Counted from the first letter of the stretch, positions 1 through 9,261 are shown. The stretch: 64,000 nt of DNA from JBAIYU01 sp036763085 (GCF_036763085.1 NZ_JBAIYU010000017.1:1-64000), one strand, 5' to 3'. The notes: generated from the letters alone by a model not told the origin. Translations and numbers: made by a program.

Positions 1-127
1 CCCCTTTAGGGGCTGACTGAAAAGGTTATGCGGTTGGTAGACTTTTTCAGAGAGTCTTGAGACTCAGCTAGTGTCATGCCCTTATAGGGCGTAATCAAGC
101 CACCCGTTTTACGGGTGGGTACTGACT
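1..127 (+). mobile_element. Probable right end of an IS200/IS605-type element
   Basis: Several hairpins are packed together: CTGAAAA pairs with TTTTTCAG (17-50), GCCCTTATAGGGC is a palindrome (78-90), and CACCCGTTTTACGGGTG folds at 101-117, followed by GGTACTGACTGTC. This arrangement resembles the conserved 3' end of TnpB-type IS200/IS605 elements and of the guide-RNA scaffold overlapping that end. No transposase is visible because the element would lie upstream of the window. The assignment is by resemblance only. A ribosomal or cis-regulatory RNA is the main alternative. Confidence 0.35.
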
Positions 128-149
128 GTCAATATAATTCTTTTGCGCA

Positions 150-176
150 GCAGGATTATTGGTAAAAAAAGCGAAT
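150..176 (+). promoter_or_regulatory. Sigma-H-type promoter upstream of minC
   Basis: GCAGGATTA, an 11-base spacer and AGCGAAT match the Bacillus sigma-H consensus RnAGGAwWW-n11-12-RnnGAAT at every fixed position. It lies about 50 bases before minC. One of five similar sites in the first 20 kb. Confidence 0.6.
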
Positions 177-224
177 TTATGTTGTAAATAACAATTAACA
201 TGTGGTAAAATTTGGGAGTAGGTC

Positions 225-842
225 ATGAACGAGGATGTTGTATTTAAAGGCAGCCGTGATGGTTTGCTGCTAGTGTTTAATGAGACTATTGAGTTTGAAA
301 GCATTTTGAGCCAACTTAAAGCTAAGTTAGAATCAGCTGTTAATTTTTTTACTAAAGGTACTGTTGTTCAAATTTCAGCTGATCATAGAGTATTAACCCA
401 AGATCAGCAAGTAGAATTAATAAATCTTTTTGCAAATTATGGCATTACTTTAAAAGAAGCTCCTGAATATCAAGTGCCAGAAGATGAAGTAAAGAAAGAG
501 ACGAGCATTGAATCTTTTCAAACCTTGGTTATAACTAGAACACTTCGTGGCGGACAAGAAGTCAGTCACAAAGGATCAGTAATAATTATGGGGGACGTAA
601 ATCCTGGTGCTAAAGTTATAGCAGGCGGAGATGTCGTAGTACACGGAGCTTGCCGTGGAATAGTACATGCTGGAGCCTTTGGCGATATTAATGCATTAAT
701 AACGGCAGATCGGCTATTAGCATCACAAATTAGGATAGCTAACCTTATTTCACGCGCGCCAGATAACTTAGATAAACCTGAACGGATTGAAACTGCGCGA
801 ATTAAAGATGGAATAATTGTAATTGGACCAGCTAACATATAG
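225..842 (+). CDS. minC: Septum site-determining protein MinC
   Basis: MinC blocks FtsZ polymerisation away from mid-cell and is placed at the membrane by MinD. The 205-residue product has the family layout: an N-terminal FtsZ-interacting domain (about 1-95), a short acidic linker, and a C-terminal right-handed beta-helix with glycine-rich turns (GDVNPGAKVIAGGDVVVHGA, then GIVHAGAFGDINALI) that binds MinD. Length is normal. A GGGAG ribosome site precedes the ATG. It opens a minC-minD-minE cluster behind a sigma-H-type promoter, which would fit a role in asymmetric division at the start of sporulation (inference). Confidence 0.95.
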   Translation: MNEDVVFKGSRDGLLLVFNETIEFESILSQLKAKLESAVNFFTKGTVVQISADHRVLTQDQQVELINLFANYGITLKEAPEYQVPEDEVKKETSIESFQTLVITRTLRGGQEVSHKGSVIIMGDVNPGAKVIAGGDVVVHGACRGIVHAGAFGDINALITADRLLASQIRIANLISRAPDNLDKPERIETARIKDGIIVIGPANI

Positions 843-855
843 GAGGTTGCGCCGT

Positions 856-1647
856 ATGGGGGAAGTAATTGTCGTAACGTCTGGCAAGGGTGGCGTTGGA
901 AAAACTACAACAACCGCCAATTTGGGGACAGGCTTTGCTTTGATGGGGAAAAAAGTAGTATTAGTTGATGCCGATATTGGGCTTAGAAATTTGGATGTTG
1001 TTATGGGACTAGAAAATCGTATTGTTTACGATTTAGTTGATGTAACTGAGGGCAACTGCCGCCTTAAACAGGCGTTAATTCGTGATAAACGTTATGAAAC
1101 GTTATATTTGCTGCCAGCAGCCCAAACTCGTGATAAAAACGCTGTAAATCCAGATCAGATGAAGCAGCTTTGTCAAGATTTAGTCCAAGATTTTGATTAT
1201 GTAATTATTGATTGTCCAGCAGGAATTGAACAAGGATTCAGAAATGCCATTGCGGGTGCTGATCGGGCAATTATTGTGACAACACCAGAAGTGTCCGCTG
1301 TTCGTGATGCGGATCGCATTATTGGATTACTTGAATCAGAAGGAAAAAGCAACCCTAAACTAATCGTTAATCGTATCAGGCCTAACATGGTTAAGAAAGG
1401 CGATATGATGGATATTGACGATATTATAGAAATCTTAGCTGTTGATTTGTTAGGTATAATCCCTGAAGATGAGTTTATTGTCATTTCAACAAATCGTGGT
1501 GAACCAGCTATTACTAATCCAGTATCAATGGCAAGTAATGCCTATAAAAATATCGTTCGCCGCTTGATGGGCGAGAATGTTCCGCTTATGACACTGGAAG
1601 TTAATGAAGGCTTTTTGGGAAAAATCAAAAAAATATTGGGAATTTGA
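856..1647 (+). CDS. minD: Septum site-determining ATPase MinD
   Basis: ParA/MinD-family ATPase that dimerises on the membrane with ATP, recruits MinC and is released by MinE. The deviant Walker A motif SGKGGVGKTT is at residues 9-18, and the C-terminus GFLGKIKKILGI is the expected amphipathic membrane-targeting helix. I start at 856 because AGGAGG (841-846) sits nine bases upstream. An upstream in-frame TTG would place that ribosome site inside the gene. 263 aa, typical for the family. The gene lies 13 bases after minC and just before minE. Confidence 0.96.
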   Translation: MGEVIVVTSGKGGVGKTTTTANLGTGFALMGKKVVLVDADIGLRNLDVVMGLENRIVYDLVDVTEGNCRLKQALIRDKRYETLYLLPAAQTRDKNAVNPDQMKQLCQDLVQDFDYVIIDCPAGIEQGFRNAIAGADRAIIVTTPEVSAVRDADRIIGLLESEGKSNPKLIVNRIRPNMVKKGDMMDIDDIIEILAVDLLGIIPEDEFIVISTNRGEPAITNPVSMASNAYKNIVRRLMGENVPLMTLEVNEGFLGKIKKILGI

Positions 1648-1661
1648 AGGAGGGAATGACT

Positions 1662-1937
1662 GTGTTTGACCTATTAGCGAAAATATTTGGTAAGGATTCA
1701 GCTGGTTCAAAAGATATAGCAAAGGAACGTTTACGACTGGTATTAGTACATGACCGGGTCAATGTTTCGCCACAGTTCATGGAAGTCCTTAAAGATGACA
1801 TGATAAAAGTTATATCTAATTATATGGAAATTAACGAGAAAGATATGGAAGTTAGTCTTACCAATAATAACTCGTCAGTCGCGCTGGTGGCTAATATACC
1901 AGTACAACGTATGAAACGCGGAGCCTATAAGGACTGA
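1662..1937 (+). CDS. minE: Cell division topological specificity factor MinE
   Basis: MinE stimulates the MinD ATPase and drives the oscillation or positioning of MinCD. The product starts FDLLAKIFG, the usual membrane-binding helix, then carries the anti-MinCD segment (KERLRLVLVHDR) and the dimerisation domain. The start is uncertain: GTG at 1662 is best spaced from AAGGAGGG, while ATG at 1656 sits almost on the ribosome site. Third gene of minCDE. MinE is typical of Negativicutes and many clostridia but absent from Bacillus, which uses DivIVA/MinJ. Confidence 0.92.
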   Translation: MFDLLAKIFGKDSAGSKDIAKERLRLVLVHDRVNVSPQFMEVLKDDMIKVISNYMEINEKDMEVSLTNNNSSVALVANIPVQRMKRGAYKD

Positions 1938-1968
1938 ATGATTTAATTAAACTTCCAATAATATTTTA

Positions 1969-2004
1969 AAAACAGCACGGAAGAATTCTTCTGTGCTGTT
2001 TTTG
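1969..2004 (+). terminator. Terminator after minE
   Basis: A hairpin of AACAGCAC...GTGCTGTT around GAAGAATTCTTC is followed by TTTT, between minE and rodA. Confidence 0.8.
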
Positions 2005-2085
2005 ATGTCTAGACGTATGTTGGAAATACTATTATAATAATAGTTGGTTTGTAAGTACGTACATACGGAAGGATAAGTGTGAGAT

Positions 2086-3192
2086 ATGCTTAACCGGCGT
2101 TTATTAAAGAATCTCGATTTTACATTGATAATAACTGTTATTTCGATAATTATTACAAGCTTAATAATTATCGGCAGTGCTACTCATATTAATACTCCAG
2201 GTGAAGATCGTTACTGGTATGTTCAGCGACAAGGACTTTTTGCGATTGCGAATTTCTTAATAATTTTTGTTATGCTTCATTTTGATTATAAGTCGCTCTC
2301 TAGATATGCTAATATACTATATTTTATTAATCTTGTTATGTTGCTGGCCGTTATGTTTGTGGGCCAATCTGCGCTGGGAGCTCAACGATGGATACAAATT
2401 GGACCGATAAGTTTACAGCCATCTGAATTTTCTAAGCTAATTATGATAATTGCGCTAGCCAACATTTTGGACAAGCGTACTGGTAAACTCAATACAATTA
2501 AAGATGTAATACCTATTTTTGTTTATGTTGGCATTCCATTTTTACTTGTAATGAAACAGCCAGATTTAGGGACAGCCTTAGTTTTTATCGCGATTCTGTT
2601 TGGTATGATATATGTGGCTGGGATAAATACCAGGCTGCTAATGATGATATTTGGTGCAGGAATAGCCTTTATGCCGATTTTTTGGCACTTTTTGAAGGAC
2701 TATCAAAAAATGAGACTCACTGTATTTATTAATCCAAACGTTGATCCGCTTGGTTCTGGCTACCATATTATTCAGTCTAAAATAGCGATAGGCTCGGGCA
2801 TGCTTTTGGGAAAAGGTTTATTCGAAGGAACACAGAGCCAGCTTAATTTTTTACCAGAGAATCATACTGATTTTATTTTTGCTGTTGTCGGCGAGGAATT
2901 AGGGTTTATAGGCGCTACGATCATTTTACTTCTCTACTTTATAATGCTTTATCGTGGTGTTAAAATTGCAGGTGTAGCTAGAGATAATTTTGGCACACTA
3001 CTCGCGACTGGAATTAGCTCAATGCTCACTTTCCATGTTCTAGTAAATGTAGGAATGAATGCGGGTATTATGCCTGTAACAGGGATACCTCTTCCGTTTA
3101 TGAGTTACGGGGTTAGTTCGCTAACAACAAATTTAGTTAGTATCGGGATATTGCTTAACATTTATATGCGACGGCAAAAAATATTATTTTAA
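2086..3192 (+). CDS. rodA: RodA/FtsW/SpoVE-family glycan polymerase
   Basis: SEDS-family integral membrane glycosyltransferase that polymerises peptidoglycan with a class B penicillin-binding protein. The 368-residue product is almost wholly hydrophobic (about ten membrane segments) and carries SEDS signatures: GAQRWIQIGPISLQPSEFSK, KQPDLGTALV and the C-terminal GIPLPFMSYGVSS. RodA is preferred over FtsW because it lies beside min genes and M23/M50 genes, a common arrangement in this group, rather than in a dcw cluster. SpoVE or FtsW remain possible. Transcribed alone, with strong hairpins on both sides. Confidence 0.88.
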   Translation: MLNRRLLKNLDFTLIITVISIIITSLIIIGSATHINTPGEDRYWYVQRQGLFAIANFLIIFVMLHFDYKSLSRYANILYFINLVMLLAVMFVGQSALGAQRWIQIGPISLQPSEFSKLIMIIALANILDKRTGKLNTIKDVIPIFVYVGIPFLLVMKQPDLGTALVFIAILFGMIYVAGINTRLLMMIFGAGIAFMPIFWHFLKDYQKMRLTVFINPNVDPLGSGYHIIQSKIAIGSGMLLGKGLFEGTQSQLNFLPENHTDFIFAVVGEELGFIGATIILLLYFIMLYRGVKIAGVARDNFGTLLATGISSMLTFHVLVNVGMNAGIMPVTGIPLPFMSYGVSSLTTNLVSIGILLNIYMRRQKILF

Positions 3193-3222
3193 AAGGATGC
3201 GCAGGCCTGCGCATCCTTTTTG
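3191..3222 (+). terminator. Terminator after rodA
   Basis: The near-perfect palindrome AAAAGGATGCGCAGGCCTGCG...CATCCTTTTT forms a strong GC stem and ends in T residues directly at the rodA stop codon. Confidence 0.9.
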
Positions 3223-3368
3223 TATGGTTCTTTAAAATTTATTTACACTTAGCATCAGCTCATGCAGCGAAAGTGACTCGTCTCAGTAGTAAGTTTGTTT
3301 TGTAGTTATATATACTAAGTTTTGGCATATATATACCAGTAGATGAGTGAGCCTGCGGGGGTGTATAT

Positions 3369-4097
3369 ATGGCAAAGCAATGGAACAATTGGAAAAACTA
3401 TTGGGAAACTAAAGATAATAATTGGCAATATCGTGAAGAAGAAGTTGATTACGCCTGGCTGAAGCGAACTATTATAGCAGTGATAATCTTTACAGTTGCC
3501 TATGGGGCTCATGTTTCTGAAACTATGCTTGGTCGTATGGTTGATAACGGGGTTAGATATATGGTTAATACGCAAACTGACTTTGCTTATGTTTTTGATC
3601 AAATAATAAATCACACGCCAAAAAACATTGATGTATCTGTTCTTAAACGAGCACAGTCGGTGGTAACTAAGCCAGCTGATCCGCTTATGTATATGAATAA
3701 ACCAGTGAACGGTAAAGTAATATCTGGTTTTGGCTGGAGAACTCATCCTGTGCTAAAACAAGAGATGATGCATGAAGGGGTAGAATTTGAGGCGCAGTTA
3801 GGAACCAGCGTTCGCTCCAGTGCCTCTGGAACAGTTAAAACAATAGCTGACAGTGCTCAACATGGTAAAACTATAGTATTGGAACATGGTCAGGAAATTG
3901 AAACGGTCTATGGTCATCTTGGTGAAGTTTTAGTAAAACAAGGTGATGCAGTAAGTCAAGGGCAGGTTATAGCGAAGTCTGGTAAAAGCGGCATTGTTTC
4001 TGGACCAATGCTTTATTTTGAGATGCGTGAAAAAGGTAAGGCGATTGATCCACTATCAAGAATCAAAGGAGAGTTTCCAACTGAAGGAGGTAAATAA
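3369..4097 (+). CDS. SpoIVFA-like protein with a degenerate LytM/M23 domain
   Basis: 242 aa: a polar N-terminus, one membrane segment (about 35-52) and an external LytM (M23) domain (about 115-235). The metal ligands of active M23 peptidases are missing. The HxxxD motif reads HEGVE and the usual GPHLHFE reads GPMLYFE, so peptidase activity is unlikely. This matches SpoIVFA, the regulator that holds the intramembrane protease SpoIVFB inactive in the forespore outer membrane. The next gene, four bases on, encodes a SpoIVFB-type protease, which supports the call. GCGGGGG lies before the ATG. Confidence 0.75.
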   Translation: MAKQWNNWKNYWETKDNNWQYREEEVDYAWLKRTIIAVIIFTVAYGAHVSETMLGRMVDNGVRYMVNTQTDFAYVFDQIINHTPKNIDVSVLKRAQSVVTKPADPLMYMNKPVNGKVISGFGWRTHPVLKQEMMHEGVEFEAQLGTSVRSSASGTVKTIADSAQHGKTIVLEHGQEIETVYGHLGEVLVKQGDAVSQGQVIAKSGKSGIVSGPMLYFEMREKGKAIDPLSRIKGEFPTEGGK

Positions 4098-4100
4098 AAC

Positions 4101-4979
4101 TTGCGTGTAGGCAAAGTTGGCAACATTCAATTGATTCTTAATAACTGGTTTATTGCGTTAATTGCTTTATTCTCACTTGTCGGTATGGCTGGTAAAGTGT
4201 TGTTGGTATTTAGCGCAGTACTGTGGCATGAAACTTTTCATGCGGTAATGGCTATAATATTAGGTTATAAGGTTCGCGAAATAGAGCTTTTGCCATTCGG
4301 AGGAGTGGCCCGTATTGATAGACTAGGGGAAGCGTCGGCGAAAAGTGAAATACTAATGGCAGCCGCCGGACCGGCAGCAAGCTTGGTTCTGGCGGCTGCT
4401 GTTTATATAATGATTAATCAATTTAAGCTAAGTTCAGATATTGCTGTCTTTTTTTATGAAACGAATCTAATGCTGGCATTATTCAACTTAATTCCTGCGC
4501 TGCCTTTAGATGGCGGTCGTATTTTTAGAGCTTTTCTATCTTGCATATGTGAATATACAAAAGCAACCTTAATTACCGCGAATATCAGTAAGTGTATTAG
4601 CTTTGGGCTGATAGCGTTCGCGTTATATGATTATGTATCTGAGGGGCTATTTAATATTTCACTTACTATAGCCGCAGTATTCTTGTATGTTGCAGCACGT
4701 GCAGAGATTAAAATAATAGGGTATCGGACAATGAGGCTTTTAGCAAATAAGAAGGCTGATTTATCGTCTCGTGGCTTTATGACTACAACTCATTATACGG
4801 TGATGACAGGCACAGCAGTCCGAGATATTGTAAGGTTGTTTAATCCTGAAAAATATTATATTCTCTTAGTTCTTGATGATGAGTTTAGTATTTGTGGTAC
4901 GCTGACTGAAACCGAAGTTTGGGAAGCACTGCCTCGTCGTGGGTATCATGCTAAAATTGGTGAGTTTTTACAACAATAA
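4101..4979 (+). CDS. SpoIVFB-type site-2 intramembrane metalloprotease (M50)
   Basis: Zinc protease that cuts substrates inside the membrane. In Bacillus it activates pro-sigma-K. HETFH (residues 43-47) is the HExxH zinc site, and NLIPALPLDGGR supplies the third ligand of the NPxxPLDGGR motif. A single C-terminal CBS-type domain (about 235-290) is typical of SpoIVFB. The start is TTG, chosen because AAGGAGG from the end of the upstream gene lies 9-10 bases before it. Cotranscribed with the SpoIVFA-like gene. 292 aa, normal length. Confidence 0.85.
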   Translation: MRVGKVGNIQLILNNWFIALIALFSLVGMAGKVLLVFSAVLWHETFHAVMAIILGYKVREIELLPFGGVARIDRLGEASAKSEILMAAAGPAASLVLAAAVYIMINQFKLSSDIAVFFYETNLMLALFNLIPALPLDGGRIFRAFLSCICEYTKATLITANISKCISFGLIAFALYDYVSEGLFNISLTIAAVFLYVAARAEIKIIGYRTMRLLANKKADLSSRGFMTTTHYTVMTGTAVRDIVRLFNPEKYYILLVLDDEFSICGTLTETEVWEALPRRGYHAKIGEFLQQ

Positions 4980-5100
4980 AGGAATTTTTTTATAATATAT
5001 AGAATCTAATAAAGTTATCTATAGTAAAGATTTGGATATATTGGGGCAATATATACCTTGATAGTATGTACTTAAGCCTTAGCGAATTTTGGAGGTTGAA

Positions 5101-6954
5101 ATGATAAAGCTTGATCCCGCTATAATTAGCCGTGTAATGAAGCCAGCTCGCTATACTGGAAATGAACTCAATAGCGTACGAAAAGATCATGCTGGAGTTA
5201 AAGCAACAGTTGCTTTAGCACTGCCTGACGTATATGAAGTAGGTATGTCAAACCTTGGATTAAAAATACTGTATCAGATTTTAAATGACAGGCCTGACAC
5301 TGCAGCTGAACGAGTGTATGCTCCATGGGTAGATATGGAAGCTGAAATGAGGTCACATAATATACCTCTTTATACCTTGGAGAGTTTTACGCCAGTTAAA
5401 CAGTTTGATATGTTTGGTTTTTCGCTGCAATATGAAATGATTTACTCTAATGTCTTAAATATGCTTGATATGGCTGATATTCCGCTAATGTCAGCCGATC
5501 GTGATGACAGTCACCCATTTATAATTGGAGGCGGACCATGCGTATATAATGCTGAACCTGTCGCAGACTTTTTTGACCTCTTAATCGTCGGTGAAGGAGA
5601 AGAAGTTATTGAGGACTTGGTTCAGACATTAATTGAATGGAAAGATAATGGCAAACCAGACGGACGAATTGGTTTTCTTAAGCTTGCAGCAAGTATTGAC
5701 GGCATATACGTGCCTTCATTCTATAATGTTTCTTATAACGAAGACGGAACTATTTCAAAAATTGCGCCTAACTGCAGTGAAGCTAAAGCCTTAATCACTA
5801 AGAGAGTGGTAAAGGATTTAAACGAGGCTAAATTTGTAACAAAACCAGTTGTACCATATCTTGATATAGTTCATGATCGCATCATGCTTGAATTATTCAG
5901 AGGCTGTACAAGAGGATGTAGATTTTGTCAGGCTGGTGTGCTTTATAGGCCGGTTAGAGAAAGGACGCCTGAAACATTATTAAATATCGCAAAACAGTTA
6001 GTAGACAATACAGGGTACAATGAAATATCTTTAACTTCACTAAGTTCGGCTGATTATTCCTGCCTGAGCGAGATTGTTCGAAAGCTTATTACCAACTTTA
6101 GTGACAAGGGGGTAAGTGTATCCTTACCTTCACTTAGAATAGATAGTTTTTCCATTGAGTTAGCAAAAGAAGTACAGCAAGTCCGTAAGAGCGGTCTTAC
6201 TTTTGCACCCGAAGCAGGCACTCAGCGGATGCGTGATGTAATTAATAAGGGAGTAACTGAACGCGACTTAGAGGAGGCAGTAGGAGCAGCGTTTCGTCAA
6301 GGATGGTCGAGTGTGAAACTGTATTTTATGATTGGACTGCCGACTGAAACTGATGAAGATGTTTTAGGCATAGCCGACTTAGCTTATCGCGTACTTAACC
6401 TATACAAAGAAATTAAAGGACGTCGCGGCGCAAAAGTAACGGTCAGTGTATCATCATTTGTGCCTAAAGCTAATACTGCTTTCCAATGGTTTGGTCAAAA
6501 TCAGACAGCAGAAATTGAGCGTAAGCAGCAGCTTCTCAAATCTCGTCTCAGAGATCGCAGTATTTCGTTTAATTACCACGATTCGCGGACAAGCTTCTTA
6601 GAAGGGGTATTCTCACGAGGGGATAGAAGACTGTCCAAAGTATTGCTCGAAGCTTGGCGCGGCGGAGTTAAATTTGACGGCTGGTCCGAACATTTTAAAT
6701 ATAATGTATGGATGGAAGCTTTCGAAAAATGTGGAATTGACCCGCATTTTTATGCAAGCAGAGATCGTGATGAAGACGAAATAATGCCGTGGCAGCACTT
6801 ATCCTGCGGAGTGGACAAGGAGTTTTTGTCCAAAGAATATCAGAATGCTATACAAGAATCCTTTACACCTGATTGTAGACGGGACTCTTGTAGCACATGC
6901 GGAGTATGTCCTGGATTAGGTGTCGAAGTTCTGGATTGGGGGAAAAAAGCATAA
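5101..6954 (+). CDS. Radical SAM protein, TIGR03960 family
   Basis: 617-residue protein with a radical SAM cluster motif CTRGCRFC (Cys269, 273, 276), preceded by a B12-binding-like N-terminal region, and with a second cysteine group near the C-terminus (DSCSTCGVCPGLG). The family is widespread in Firmicutes, always beside the DUF2344 gene that follows here and often beside RNase G. Its reaction is not established. The ATG at 5101 follows GGAGG by seven bases. The stop overlaps the next start (TAATG), so the two are translationally coupled. Confidence 0.88.
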   Translation: MIKLDPAIISRVMKPARYTGNELNSVRKDHAGVKATVALALPDVYEVGMSNLGLKILYQILNDRPDTAAERVYAPWVDMEAEMRSHNIPLYTLESFTPVKQFDMFGFSLQYEMIYSNVLNMLDMADIPLMSADRDDSHPFIIGGGPCVYNAEPVADFFDLLIVGEGEEVIEDLVQTLIEWKDNGKPDGRIGFLKLAASIDGIYVPSFYNVSYNEDGTISKIAPNCSEAKALITKRVVKDLNEAKFVTKPVVPYLDIVHDRIMLELFRGCTRGCRFCQAGVLYRPVRERTPETLLNIAKQLVDNTGYNEISLTSLSSADYSCLSEIVRKLITNFSDKGVSVSLPSLRIDSFSIELAKEVQQVRKSGLTFAPEAGTQRMRDVINKGVTERDLEEAVGAAFRQGWSSVKLYFMIGLPTETDEDVLGIADLAYRVLNLYKEIKGRRGAKVTVSVSSFVPKANTAFQWFGQNQTAEIERKQQLLKSRLRDRSISFNYHDSRTSFLEGVFSRGDRRLSKVLLEAWRGGVKFDGWSEHFKYNVWMEAFEKCGIDPHFYASRDRDEDEIMPWQHLSCGVDKEFLSKEYQNAIQESFTPDCRRDSCSTCGVCPGLGVEVLDWGKKA

Positions 6955-7652
6955 TGAGTAAACTTCGCGCAGAAATAACCAAAGGTGAAGAAATTCGCTA
7001 TATCTCACATTTAGACTTTGCAAGAGCTATTGAGCGGGCTATAAGAAGGGCAAACCTGCAAGTTGCCTATTCTGAGGGTTTTAACCCACATATGAAAATT
7101 TCATTTGCATCAGCTTTAGCGGTAGGCATTACAAGTGATGCTGAGTTTTTGGATATAGAAATGACCGAGGACATTCCGGTAGAAGCTTTTCAAGAAAAAA
7201 TATCTGGGCAGCTGCCGCCTGGTATAGTATTAAAACGTGCAAAGTATATGCTGCAAAAAACTCAAGCCCTTATGGCGGTAGTAAATCGAGCTGAATATAC
7301 TATTATTGTTCCTACTAGCGCTGAGGTATCGATTGATGATGTAGAACAATCAGTGGAAAGATTCAATGACTCACTTGAAGTAATCTATATTAGAGAATCT
7401 CCTAAAGGTAAAAAGGAGATCGATGTTAAAGAATATATCGCGGAAGCTATAAATGTTTCAATAAATAAAAAGGAATTAACGATTAAAATGGCGATTAGTA
7501 TTACTCCTGGCGGTAGTATTAAACCGGGAGAAGTTCTTAAAGTGCTAGTAGATAAATTTGATCTTAAGATTAATGATGCGTCTGCACTCATTAATAGAAC
7601 TGGCATTTTTATTGCCAATGAAAAAGCTCTATTATCACCAATTGATTTATAG
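6954..7652 (+). CDS. DUF2344 protein (TIGR03936), partner of the radical SAM protein
   Basis: 232 aa, of unknown biochemical function. The start MSKLRAEITKGEEIRYISHLDFARAIERAIRR and the SEGFNPHMKISFASALAVG segment are hallmark stretches of the family. It is translationally coupled to the TIGR03960 gene. In other genomes the two may be fused, which suggests joint action, possibly on RNA given the RNase G and ribosomal protein genes downstream (inference). Confidence 0.88.
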   Translation: MSKLRAEITKGEEIRYISHLDFARAIERAIRRANLQVAYSEGFNPHMKISFASALAVGITSDAEFLDIEMTEDIPVEAFQEKISGQLPPGIVLKRAKYMLQKTQALMAVVNRAEYTIIVPTSAEVSIDDVEQSVERFNDSLEVIYIRESPKGKKEIDVKEYIAEAINVSINKKELTIKMAISITPGGSIKPGEVLKVLVDKFDLKINDASALINRTGIFIANEKALLSPIDL

Positions 7653-7671
7653 TAGTGCAAGGAGACGAACT

Positions 7672-9111
7672 ATGGCCAAAACCATTGTGGTTAATATCAT
7701 GCCTGAAGAAACTAGGATGGCGATTCTTGAAGATAATGAACTTTTGGAAGTGTCAATAGAACGTACTCAGAGTGGTAATGTTGTAGGTAATATCTATAAG
7801 GGTAAAATTAAAAATGTCCTTCCCGGAATGCAGGCGGCGTTCATCGATATTGGTCGCGATAAAAATGCATTCCTATATACAGGAGATATTCATCCCGATG
7901 TGCCTTCTCAGGCAACTGATGAAAAGCTGACGGTTGGTCAAGATATAATTATTCAAATTATCAAAGATGCCATTGGCACAAAGGGACCTCGAGCAACTAC
8001 TCATTTGACGCTTCCAGGGAGATATGTTGTTTTAATGCCTACTGTCGATTATGTAGGAATTTCACGACGAATAGAGAGAAGTGAAGAGCGGGAACGACTT
8101 AAGCAGCTGGCCGAGAAAGTACGTCCGCAGGGCATGGGCATGATAGTTAGAACTGTTGCAGAAGGAAAAAGCGAAGAAGAAATTAAGCGGGATATTGATT
8201 ATCTAAATAATTTGTGGAATTCTCTTGCGGCAAGAGCTAAACGTACCAATGCCCCGACGCTGCTCTATCGTGATGTTGATTTAGTTATCCGTATTGTACG
8301 CGATTATCTGTCTGAAGAAGTAGACCAGCTTATTATTGACAATGCTGAAGCTTATGCCCGTGTATGCGATCTGCTAAAATATATGTCACCAGAACTTCTC
8401 CCAAGAGTTAAATTGCATCAGGGAGCAGAAGATACATTTACTCACTATGGGATAACAGAAGAATTAGATAAATGTGGAAAGCGACAGGTGGAATTAAAAT
8501 CCGGCGGATATATCGTTATCGATAAGACGGAAGCACTTACTGTTATTGATGTAAACACAGGCAAATTTGTTGGTCACACTAACTTAGCCCATACTGTTCT
8601 TCATACAAATCTTGAAGCGGCTAGTGAAATAGCTAGGCAGATAAGGTTACGTGATATTGGCGGTATCATCATAATTGATTTTATCGACATGGATTTTGAA
8701 GAGCATAAGCACGCTGTTATAAATGCTCTTGAGGAAAAAATAAAGCGAGATAAAACTAAAACAAATATCTTGGGTTTAACCGGACTAGGTCTTGTTGAAA
8801 TGACCCGCAAAAAAGCTAGGCAAAATTTTGAAGGTGTACTTTATAGTGAGTGTCCTTGCTGCGAGGGTCGGGGGAGAGTACAATCGCCTGAAACTGTTAG
8901 CATAAATATTCGCAGAGAGCTTCGCCGAATAGCCAAAACAAAAAGGCTGGAAGGAGTACTTGTTGTGCAAGTGCATCCAAGAGTGGCTGCCTTATTTACA
9001 AAAGATGATGCCATATCCATCATTGAAAAAGAAATAGGACGAAGTCTAACCATTGAGGCCATACCGACGATGCATCCTGAAGCGTATTCTATTCTCCAGT
9101 TGGGACAATAA
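7672..9111 (+). CDS. rng: Ribonuclease E/G family protein
   Basis: Endoribonuclease acting on rRNA precursors and mRNA 5' ends. 479 aa, so RNase G-like and without the long RNase E scaffold tail. In order: an S1-like domain (about 35-120), the catalytic domain with two metal-binding aspartate stretches (VIDVNTGKF and IIDFIDMDFEEH), and the zinc-link CPCCEGRGR that holds the dimer together. Start 7672 follows AAGGAGACG. It closes the radical SAM-DUF2344-rng cluster upstream of rplU. Confidence 0.93.
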   Translation: MAKTIVVNIMPEETRMAILEDNELLEVSIERTQSGNVVGNIYKGKIKNVLPGMQAAFIDIGRDKNAFLYTGDIHPDVPSQATDEKLTVGQDIIIQIIKDAIGTKGPRATTHLTLPGRYVVLMPTVDYVGISRRIERSEERERLKQLAEKVRPQGMGMIVRTVAEGKSEEEIKRDIDYLNNLWNSLAARAKRTNAPTLLYRDVDLVIRIVRDYLSEEVDQLIIDNAEAYARVCDLLKYMSPELLPRVKLHQGAEDTFTHYGITEELDKCGKRQVELKSGGYIVIDKTEALTVIDVNTGKFVGHTNLAHTVLHTNLEAASEIARQIRLRDIGGIIIIDFIDMDFEEHKHAVINALEEKIKRDKTKTNILGLTGLGLVEMTRKKARQNFEGVLYSECPCCEGRGRVQSPETVSINIRRELRRIAKTKRLEGVLVVQVHPRVAALFTKDDAISIIEKEIGRSLTIEAIPTMHPEAYSILQLGQ

Positions 9112-9121
9112 TATGAATTAA

Positions 9122-9151
9122 TTGACAAGTGATACTCCATTGTGATAGAAT
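9122..9151 (+). promoter_or_regulatory. Sigma-A promoter of the rplU operon
   Basis: TTGACA (9122-9127), an 18-base spacer and TAGAAT (9146-9151), about 110 bases before rplU, leaving room for a leader RNA. Confidence 0.7.
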
Positions 9152-9162
9152 TTTAACGTTGT

Positions 9163-9245
9163 AAGCACTAGCTTACTTCCCAAACCGCACGAAGAGGTTG
9201 GTTATAAAACAGCTTGATGCTGTACCGTATTCGGCGAGTAATTTT
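9163..9245 (+). ncRNA. Candidate ribosomal protein L21 leader
   Basis: The transcribed leader between the promoter and rplU contains CCGCACGAAGAGGTTGG and GCTTGATGCTGTACCG, which resemble the L21 leader of Firmicutes (autoregulation by L21). Matched from memory. A covariance search with the L21 leader model would decide. Confidence 0.45.
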
Positions 9246-9261
9246 GCAGGGAGGTGTAATG

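Noticed and set aside
3315..3746. 143-residue minus-strand frame
   Set aside because: Overlaps the SpoIVFA-like gene and shows no domain or ribosome site.
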